From Agreia sp. COWG (GTDB lineage Bacteria; Actinomycetota; Actinomycetes; Actinomycetales; Microbacteriaceae), in the NCBI RefSeq assembly GCF_904528075.1, contig NZ_LR882035.1:1798001-1862000 (forward strand): DNA of 64,000 nucleotides. Reading direction: 5' to 3'. The translations under genes were made by a program, and so were the position numbers. Positions within the stretch are counted from its first letter, which is position 1. Every line of letters starts with the position of its first letter. Shown piece after piece: positions 58,106 through 64,000 of this stretch. The notes under the pieces were generated by a model. That model was not told the DNA's origin. It was given only the letters and a program-made list of their open reading frames with translations, and made no database searches.

Positions 58106-60609
58106 ACCTGATCTCAGCCGACCCACTCGACCGCAACAGATTTCCCCTCGACGAGTGGGCTCTCGTCGAGACCGACTTCAGCTCGAAGGACATGGGGCGC
58201 ACCGAGACGCTCTTCGCGCTCGGGAACGGCTACCTCGGTCTCCGCGGAAACGTCGACGAGGGCCGCGACGGCCACGAGCACGGCACGTACATCAACGGTT
58301 TCCACGAGACGTGGCCCATCCGCCACGCCGAAGAGGCCTTCGGCTTCGCCCGGGTAGGCCAGACCATCGTGAACGCACCGGACGCGAAGATCATCCGTCT
58401 CTACGTCGACGACGAGCCCCTGGTGCTCACCGAGGCCGATCTACCCACGTACGAGCGCAGACTCGACTTCGCCGACGGCATCCTGTGTCGCGAGCTCGAG
58501 TGGCGCACGCCATCCGGTAAGCGCGTGCTCATCAACTCACGCCGCATGGTGTCATTCACCGATCGCCACCTCGCGTTCATAGACTACGAGGTCACCCTTC
58601 TCGACGCCGACGCGTCGGTCGTGATCTCGAGCCAGATCCTGAACCGCCAGGACGGCATCGATGAATACCACGCACCGACCGCTGCGTCGAAGGACTTCGA
58701 TCCCCGCAAGGCCGAGGCCTTCACCGACCGAGTGCTGCAGCCCCGCTACAAGCGCGACGAAGACGGCCGGTACGTGCTCGGCTACCGTTGCACGAACTCG
58801 GGAATGACCATCGCCTGTGGTGCAGACCACGCGATCGACACCGAGAACGAGTTCGAGGAGTCCTCCCAGATCGGCGACGATCTCGCCAAGCACGTGTATC
58901 GCATCCGGGCGAAGCAGGGCCAGAAGATCCGCATCACCAAGACGGTGAGCTACCACACGTCCTCCGGCGTTCCCACGCGCGAGCTCGCCGATCGCTGCGA
59001 CCGCACGCTCGACCGCGCCCGCGACGAGGGAATGGACTCGTTCGTGGCCCGCCAGCGCGAGTGGCTGTCGGAGTTCTGGGCCAGAACAGACGTGGTGCTG
59101 CCCGGCCAGCCCGTACTACAGCAGGCCACGCGCTGGAACCTGTTCCAGCTCGCCCAGGCGTCGATGCGCGCCGACGGCCAGGGCGTCTCGGCCAAGGGGG
59201 TGAGCGGCTCCGGATACGGCGGACACTACTTCTGGGACACCGAGGTCTACGTCCTGCCCTTCCTCACCTACACCTCTCCCATCGCGGCGCGCAACGCGCT
59301 GCGCTTCCGGCACGCCATGCTGGACCACGCCCGCATGCGTGCCACCGAGCTCAACCAGCTCGGAGCCCTCTTCCCCTGGCGCACCATCAACGGCCTCGAG
59401 TCCTCGGCGTACTACGCCGCCGGAACCGCGCAGTATCACATCGATGCCGACATCTCCCACGCTCTCACGCAGTACGTCGCGGCCACCGGAGACGAGGATT
59501 TCCTGGCGCGCGAGGCCATCGACATCCTGGTCGAGACCGCCCGTATGTGGGCCGACCTGGGATTCTGGCGCGCCAACGGCGGCGATATCTTCCACATCCA
59601 CGGTGTCACGGGGCCCGATGAGTACACCACGGTGGTGAACGACAACCTCTACACGAACGTCATGGCCAGGCAGAACCTGCGCTCGGCGGCATCGGCCGTC
59701 ACCCGCATCCGCGAAGAGAACCCCCAGGCCTACGACCGCATGGTGGCGCGCGTCTCCTTCGACGAGGCCGAGATCGACGAGTGGTCCAGGGCCGCGGAGG
59801 CCATGCACATCCCGTTCGACGAGAACCTGCGTATCCACCCGCAGGACGCCCAGTTCCTCGAGAAAGAGCGCTGGGACCTCACCCACACCCCGCCGGAGAA
59901 GCGTCCGCTTCTGCTGCACTTCCACCCTCTGGTGATCTACCGCTTCCAGGTGTTGAAGCAGGCCGACGTCGTGCTCGCCCTCCTTCTGCAGGGCGACCAG
60001 TTCACGGCGACCGAGAAGCGTGCGGACTTCGACTACTACGATCCGATCACCACGGGCGACTCCACCCTGTCTGCCGTCGTGCAGTCGATCATCGCGGCCG
60101 AGGTCGGCTACTCCACGCTGGCCCTGAAGTACTTCACCTCAGGCCTCTTCGTGGATCTAGCCGATCTGCACAACAACACCGCGGACGGCGTGCACGTCGC
60201 CTCCACCGGCGGCGTGTGGAGTGCGCTCGTCTACGGCTTCGGCGGCTTCCGCGACCACAACGGCGTCATCACCATCGACCCGCGCCTTCCCGAGGGCTGG
60301 GAGGGCCTCAGCTATCGGATCACGCTTCGCGGCACGCGGCTGCGCGTCGACCTGCGCCAGGGCGACATCGAACTCACGGTCGAGGACGGCGACAGGGCGA
60401 CGGTGATCGTGCGCGGAGAGAGCGTCACCGTGCTCGCGCGCGAGCCGGTGCTCCTCTCACTCGATCACCAGGGCCCCCGCCTTCCCGGGGCACCGAGGGC
60501 CGCCGACGTCGAGGGCAATCTGCGCGCCGACGGCAGCATCATCACGTCGTCGCTTCCCACCATCTCACTCGACAACAGTGAGGTCGGACTGCTCGAGCCC
60601 ATCGACTGA
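58102..60609 (+). CDS. Glycoside hydrolase family 65 disaccharide phosphorylase
   Basis: Inverting phosphorylase of 835 residues that splits an alpha-linked disaccharide (maltose, trehalose, kojibiose or nigerose) with phosphate to beta-glucose 1-phosphate and glucose. The catalytic acid is Glu507 in VTGPDEYTTVV. An N-terminal beta-sandwich, an alpha/alpha-barrel (with YFWDTEVYVLPF and FPWRTINGLES) and C-terminal beta-sheet domains are all present. The exact sugar cannot be read. Paired with phosphoglucomutase; no sugar transporter is adjacent. Confidence 0.92.
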   Translation: MNLISADPLDRNRFPLDEWALVETDFSSKDMGRTETLFALGNGYLGLRGNVDEGRDGHEHGTYINGFHETWPIRHAEEAFGFARVGQTIVNAPDAKIIRLYVDDEPLVLTEADLPTYERRLDFADGILCRELEWRTPSGKRVLINSRRMVSFTDRHLAFIDYEVTLLDADASVVISSQILNRQDGIDEYHAPTAASKDFDPRKAEAFTDRVLQPRYKRDEDGRYVLGYRCTNSGMTIACGADHAIDTENEFEESSQIGDDLAKHVYRIRAKQGQKIRITKTVSYHTSSGVPTRELADRCDRTLDRARDEGMDSFVARQREWLSEFWARTDVVLPGQPVLQQATRWNLFQLAQASMRADGQGVSAKGVSGSGYGGHYFWDTEVYVLPFLTYTSPIAARNALRFRHAMLDHARMRATELNQLGALFPWRTINGLESSAYYAAGTAQYHIDADISHALTQYVAATGDEDFLAREAIDILVETARMWADLGFWRANGGDIFHIHGVTGPDEYTTVVNDNLYTNVMARQNLRSAASAVTRIREENPQAYDRMVARVSFDEAEIDEWSRAAEAMHIPFDENLRIHPQDAQFLEKERWDLTHTPPEKRPLLLHFHPLVIYRFQVLKQADVVLALLLQGDQFTATEKRADFDYYDPITTGDSTLSAVVQSIIAAEVGYSTLALKYFTSGLFVDLADLHNNTADGVHVASTGGVWSALVYGFGGFRDHNGVITIDPRLPEGWEGLSYRITLRGTRLRVDLRQGDIELTVEDGDRATVIVRGESVTVLAREPVLLSLDHQGPRLPGAPRAADVEGNLRADGSIITSSLPTISLDNSEVGLLEPID

Positions 60610-60633
60610 TTCGGACTCGACAGAGGCCTCCAC

Positions 60634-60639
60634 TAACGT
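60634..60639 (+). promoter_or_regulatory. -10 box, leaderless promoter of the Eis-like gene
   Basis: TAACGT ends seven bases before the GTG at 60647. Confidence 0.45.
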
Positions 60640-60646
60640 GGGAGCC

Positions 60647-61942
60647 GTGATTTCTTCGACCGAGCAGCACGAATTCCGAACGTTCCCCGCGCGTCTTCTG
60701 GGCGACGAACCGGATGCCGCGACCCGCGGCTGGCTCGAGGCCGACGTCATCGGGTTCCTCGGCCACAAGCCGACGCCGGCTCATCTGAGGGCGATGGCCG
60801 GCTACCTCGTGTCCGATGGACAGACGCTCACCGGTGTCTACGATCTCGAGGGTCCCGAGCAGGCCCTGCATGGCGACATTCCCGTGGCCACCTTCGCCTC
60901 CTTCGAGCAGCCGCTCACCGTGAGCCCCGGCGTGCAGCTGGCCGCACACCTCATCTCGTCGATCACGGTGCGCGCGACGCATCGCCGGCAGGGCATCCTG
61001 CGCCGCATGATGACCGACGATCTGACTCGGGCCAAGGAGGCCGGCTACGCAGTCGCCGCCCTGACGGCGTCCGAGGCGACCATCTACCGCAGGTTCGGCT
61101 TCGGCGCAGCGAGCTATGTGCACGACATCGCCGTCACGACCGACTCCCGCTTCGCACTCACGAGCACCCCCTCCGGGCGATGCGAGCTGGTCGACCCCGG
61201 CTCGATCCCCGCACTGGCCCCCGCCGTCTTCGAGCGCTTTCACCGATCGCAGCCCGGCTCGATCGGGCGCCACAGCCAATACGGGGATCGTGTCTCTGGT
61301 CGCCTCACGGAGGAGGGTGACGAGGATCGGGGCCGTCGTGCCGCCGTGCACTACGACGAGGCCGGAACCGTCGACGGCTACGTCACCTATCGTTTCGCCG
61401 GCTGGGAGTCGAAGCCGCACACCATCGCCGTCAATGACCTGGTGGCGGCCACGCCGGACGCCTATCTCGCTTTATGGGAGTTTCTGGCGTCGATCGACCT
61501 GAGCACGCGCGTCACGTTCACGTCCGCATCGCCCGACGATGTGCTGCGCTACGCACTCGTCGACCCTCGGGTCGTTCAGGTGACAGACATCGAGGACCGC
61601 ATCTGGCTCCGCATCCTCGACCCGATCGCAGCGTTCCAGGCACGCCACTACCGCGCCGACGGCAGCGTCTCCTTCCGTGTGAGCGACGAACTCGGCTTCG
61701 CCGAGGGCTCCTACCGGCTGACCACGAAGTCGGGTGACGGCATCGTCGAGCGGCTCGGTGACGAGTCCGCCGTCGACCTTCACCTCGACGCGTGGGTGCT
61801 GGCCGCCCTCTACCTCGGAGGCACGGATCCCCGAGTCACCGCCGCTGCACGGGTACTGGTCGAGCACACTCCGGGAGCAGCGTCGACGATGGCCGAGCTT
61901 CTCGCACCGTCGGCTACGGTGTACGCGAACACGTACTTCTAG
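60647..61942 (+). CDS. Eis-like multi-domain GNAT N-acetyltransferase
   Basis: 431 residues of the Eis family: two GNAT halves and a sterol-carrier-like C-terminal part. The acetyl-CoA loop is VRATHRRQGILRRMM. The general-acid Tyr is in ATIYRRFGFGAAS. The protein ends in Phe (ANTYF), whose terminal carboxylate is the base in Mycobacterium Eis. Related proteins acetylate aminoglycosides at several amines; a natural substrate is not known. GTG start after TAACGT; a GTG at 60638 is an alternative. Confidence 0.87.
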   Translation: MISSTEQHEFRTFPARLLGDEPDAATRGWLEADVIGFLGHKPTPAHLRAMAGYLVSDGQTLTGVYDLEGPEQALHGDIPVATFASFEQPLTVSPGVQLAAHLISSITVRATHRRQGILRRMMTDDLTRAKEAGYAVAALTASEATIYRRFGFGAASYVHDIAVTTDSRFALTSTPSGRCELVDPGSIPALAPAVFERFHRSQPGSIGRHSQYGDRVSGRLTEEGDEDRGRRAAVHYDEAGTVDGYVTYRFAGWESKPHTIAVNDLVAATPDAYLALWEFLASIDLSTRVTFTSASPDDVLRYALVDPRVVQVTDIEDRIWLRILDPIAAFQARHYRADGSVSFRVSDELGFAEGSYRLTTKSGDGIVERLGDESAVDLHLDAWVLAALYLGGTDPRVTAAARVLVEHTPGAASTMAELLAPSATVYANTYF

Positions 61943-61958
61943 CGAGTCGCGGCGCGTC

Positions 61959-61986
61959 CGCGCGAGCTTCTGACGCGCGAGCTTCT
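61959..61986. repeat. Two-copy 13-base direct repeat at a gene junction
   Basis: CGCGCGAGCTTCT occurs at 61959-61971 and again at 61974-61986, a 15-base period. The second copy runs into the stop codon of the SIP gene. It may be a slippage product. Confidence 0.5.
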
Positions 61987-62395
61987 AGCGGGCGAGCGTC
62001 ACGCGGCTCGAGCCGAGCCTGTGCGCGACGTCGGCACGCAGTTCGTCGACCGTGGCGGCCTCGCCGCCGAGCCAGACGCACAGTTCAGCGCCGTCGAGAA
62101 CGACGTCTCCCGTGGTCATCTCGGCGACCCATGCGGTGACGGCGGCGGTCAAGGCCTGCCCGCACGCCCCTCTTCGCACATCGCGTGCGAGCCAGCTGAC
62201 CGTGATGCGCTCGGGAGTCTCGATCGGCACGATCTGGGCTGAAGAGGCTACCTCGATGAAAATCTGCCCCCGGGCGCCGTCGGGAAGAGACTCGATCAGG
62301 CCGCTGATCACGGGGATGATCGTCTCATCGCCCGCAAGCAGAACGCGCCCCGCGGTCGTAGGCATGGCACCGGCCTCAGTCATCAAAAGTCTCAC
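61985..62395 (-). CDS. Stand-alone SIP (siderophore-interacting) domain protein
   Basis: 136 residues corresponding to the NAD(P)H-binding half of siderophore-interacting ferric reductases (GRVLLAGDETIIPVISGLIE, VSWLARD, LCVWLGGEA). The FAD-binding half is not encoded, so the partner is unknown. GTG at 62395 is taken because TATACT ends seven bases upstream; an ATG at 62383 is an alternative. The promoter overlaps an iron-box-like palindrome, so it should be repressed by iron. Confidence 0.82.
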   Translation of the reverse strand: MRLLMTEAGAMPTTAGRVLLAGDETIIPVISGLIESLPDGARGQIFIEVASSAQIVPIETPERITVSWLARDVRRGACGQALTAAVTAWVAEMTTGDVVLDGAELCVWLGGEAATVDELRADVAHRLGSSRVTLAR

Positions 62396-62400
62396 GAAAC

Positions 62401-62419
62401 TTAGTATAGGCATACCTAA
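62401..62419. promoter_or_regulatory. DtxR/IdeR iron-box-like palindrome
   Basis: On the minus strand TTAGGTATGCCTATACTAA matches the 19-base DtxR/IdeR consensus at 14 positions and keeps its symmetry. It covers the TATACT -10 of the SIP gene, consistent with iron-dependent repression. Confidence 0.75.
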
Positions 62420-62429
62420 CCTGAGATCA

Positions 62430-63869
62430 TCAGAAGGCGGTGTTCCAGCCCGCAGGATGACGCTCCTCCCAGCGCACTCGACGCTCCAGCTGTCGACCGA
62501 TCGCGAGCAGGGTACCCTCCCCGCCCGGTCGCCCGATGAGCTGCACACCGATCGGCAGCCCGTCTGCGCTCATGCCCACGGGCAGGCTGATGGCGGGCAG
62601 CCCGGCGACGTTCACATAGGAGGTGAACGGCGTATAGGCCACCTGCTTCGCAAAATTATCCACCGCATCCACCCCGTCGTACCAGCCGAGCGGCCTCGCG
62701 GTCATGGCGACGGTGGGCGTCACTATCGCGTCGTACCCCGCGAATTGCCGGATGACGCTGCGCTCGAAGGCAGCCAACTGCCCGAGTGCGGCCGCCAGCG
62801 CAGCCCCGGAGAGGGCGCGGCCCTCGCGCCGCAGCCAGAGGGTCACGGGTTCGAGGAGCTCCTCCTGCCCTGTGGTGAGCGGGATGCCGGTCGCCCCGGC
62901 CTGCCAGACCGAGCGGAAGGCATCCGGATAGCCCGGCGACGGCTCGAGCTCGACGCCCTCGACGCCGTGGCCGAGATCGCCGAGCATGCGCAGGGTGTCG
63001 TCGAGAACGGTGCGCACGTCGGGATCGATCGCGATGTCGTACTCGTGCGAGAACGGCGAGTCGAGGCACACACCGAGTTGAAAGCGCCCCTCGCCCCTGA
63101 TCGCGTAGCCCAGAAAATCGCCGTCGTTCTGCTCGGGCGCACGCAATGAGAAGTGGTCGTCGACGCGCGATCCCTTCCGGCCGATCATGCCGTCGAGCAG
63201 CAGAGCCGCATCGGCGACGGAACGCGCCAGCGGTCCCCCGACCGGCAGCCCGCCCAGAGCGTCGATTCCGGAGAGTGCGGGCACGCGACCTCGCGAGGGC
63301 TTGAGCCCGACGAGCCCGCAGGCCGACGCGGGAATGCGGATCGACCCGCCGCCGTCGGAACCCGGCGCGAAGGGCAGGAGACCCGCCGCGACCGCGGCTG
63401 CGGCACCGCCCGACGATCCGCCAGCACCCCTCGACGTGTCCCACGGATTGCGCGCAGGCGGCGCCACCAGGCTCTCGGTGTAGCTCGTCATGCCGAACTC
63501 GGGCGTCGCGGTCTTGCCAAGGCTGATTCCGCCGGCGTCGTCGAGGGTGCGAGGCAGCTCGTCGGATGTGTCGGGCACGAAGGCGTCGAAAGCTCGAGAA
63601 CCGTAGCTCGTTCGAACGCCCGCCCGGTTCCACAGGTCCTTGTCGGCGAAGGGCAGCCCCCACAGCCGAGTGGATCGGGGCAGCCGCTCCTCGACGAATC
63701 GCGCACGCTCGACGGCCCTGTCGGCCGTCACCGCGTAGAAGGCTCCGAGCCCCTGGTCCTGTGCCGCGATGCGGTCGAGGTAGTGCTTCGTGAGTTCGAC
63801 CGCACCGAGCTCCCGCCGCTGCAGGAGTCGGTACTGCTCGAGGGCCGAGAACTCGTGCGGTTGCGTCAT
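62430..63869 (-). CDS. Amidase-signature family protein
   Basis: Predicted amide hydrolase of 479 residues. The Ser-cisSer-Lys triad is visible: Lys in [13 protein letters not shown], and the two serines in [14 protein letters not shown] and [12 protein letters not shown]. Substrate unknown, nylon-oligomer or indoleacetamide hydrolases are distant relatives. ATG at 63869 follows TAGGCT by six bases. Confidence 0.9.
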   Translation of the reverse strand: MTQPHEFSALEQYRLLQRRELGAVELTKHYLDRIAAQDQGLGAFYAVTADRAVERARFVEERLPRSTRLWGLPFADKDLWNRAGVRTSYGSRAFDAFVPDTSDELPRTLDDAGGISLGKTATPEFGMTSYTESLVAPPARNPWDTSRGAGGSSGGAAAAVAAGLLPFAPGSDGGGSIRIPASACGLVGLKPSRGRVPALSGIDALGGLPVGGPLARSVADAALLLDGMIGRKGSRVDDHFSLRAPEQNDGDFLGYAIRGEGRFQLGVCLDSPFSHEYDIAIDPDVRTVLDDTLRMLGDLGHGVEGVELEPSPGYPDAFRSVWQAGATGIPLTTGQEELLEPVTLWLRREGRALSGAALAAALGQLAAFERSVIRQFAGYDAIVTPTVAMTARPLGWYDGVDAVDNFAKQVAYTPFTSYVNVAGLPAISLPVGMSADGLPIGVQLIGRPGGEGTLLAIGRQLERRVRWEERHPAGWNTAF

Positions 63870-63875
63870 GCATCG

Positions 63876-63881
63876 AGCCTA
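63876..63881 (-). promoter_or_regulatory. -10 box, leaderless promoter of the amidase
   Basis: TAGGCT on the minus strand ends six bases before the ATG at 63869. Confidence 0.5.
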
Positions 63882-63891
63882 GTTGGCCCCG

Positions 63892-63907
63892 ATCTCGACC
63901 CCGAGAT
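63892..63907. terminator. Short hairpin between GNAT fragment and amidase
   Basis: ATCTCG-ACCC-CGAGAT forms a six-pair stem with four-base loop five bases after the stop of the partial GNAT gene on the minus strand. No T-tract follows, so a terminator is only possible. Confidence 0.3.
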
Positions 63908-63911
63908 GCCC

Positions 63912-64000
63912 CTACTTGAGCGACTTCTGCAGCATGACCGTGCCCAGCCAGCGGTTGAACTTGAAGCCGACGCGGCCCAGCCGCCCCACCTCCTTGAAGC
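63912..64000 (-). CDS. C-terminal end of a GNAT-family N-acetyltransferase (partial)
   Basis: The last 28 codons read FKEVGRLGRVGFKFNRWLGT then VMLQKSLK and stop (TAG). This is the usual C-terminus of phosphinothricin-type acetyltransferases (GFKEVG...GFKFNRWLG). The gene continues beyond the window on the right. Confidence 0.65.
   Translation of the reverse strand, partial: FKEVGRLGRVGFKFNRWLGTVMLQKSLK

Overview
The window reads as chromosomal DNA of a high-GC Gram-positive actinobacterium, most like the family Microbacteriaceae. The evidence is the gene order argS-lysA-hom-thrC-thrB-rho-prfA-prmC-tsaC-wecA-atpI-atpBEFHAGDC, the Asn/Arg-rich insertion in Rho, a very short ATP synthase epsilon subunit, frequent GTG starts with 1-4 base overlaps, and many genes whose start codon lies only 6-9 bases downstream of a TAnnnT -10 box (leaderless messages). 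No rRNA, CRISPR array, prophage, transposase or insertion sequence was seen. No gap between genes exceeds 300 bases. Most genes are ordinary core genes.

Layout. 1-2.5 kb: tandem-FKBP lipoprotein and a DHA2-type drug exporter, minus strand. 2.7-9 kb: the most striking locus. It holds a Pls-type (epsilon-poly-L-lysine synthetase-like) single-module NRPS whose adenylation pocket reads as lysine-specific, then a co-directional M1 aminopeptidase of the kind that degrades the polymer, and on the opposite strand an OsmC protein and a Sfp-type phosphopantetheinyl transferase whose 3' end overlaps the peptidase. 9.1-11.4 kb: gabT and an asparaginase. 11.4-18 kb: an EccC/FtsK-like double ATPase, a zinc-ribbon/FHA protein, a PP2C phosphatase, a second FHA protein and a DUF4192 protein, with no kinase or WXG100 substrate nearby. 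18.2-20 kb: tag, a DUF5684-like membrane protein and yaaA.

20.1-43.7 kb: one long minus-strand run. Reading along that strand it holds argS, an LmeA-like protein, a streptogramin-lyase-like propeller, lysA, hom, thrC, thrB, rho, prfA, prmC, an acyltransferase-3, tsaC, wecA, atpI and the complete F1Fo ATP synthase. 43.7-46.4 kb: transglutaminase-like protein, tRNA-Arg(CCG) and a PoxB-type enzyme. 46.4-48.8 kb: small accessory genes (TPR, GNAT, two hypotheticals, SdpI). 48.8-57.2 kb: PuuD-like amidotransferase, TPM protein and PspA (likely envelope-stress pair), arginase-like protein, enoyl-CoA hydratase, flavin disulfide reductase, a small HEXXH membrane protein and an SDR, the last three coupled by GTGA overlaps. 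57.2-60.6 kb: beta-phosphoglucomutase plus GH65 phosphorylase behind a LacI-type palindrome. 60.6-64 kb: Eis-like acetyltransferase, an iron-box-controlled SIP-domain protein, an amidase and the 3' end of another GNAT gene.

The lysine and threonine genes supply building blocks generally. The proposed poly-lysine locus would draw on lysine made by LysA, but the two loci are not physically linked.
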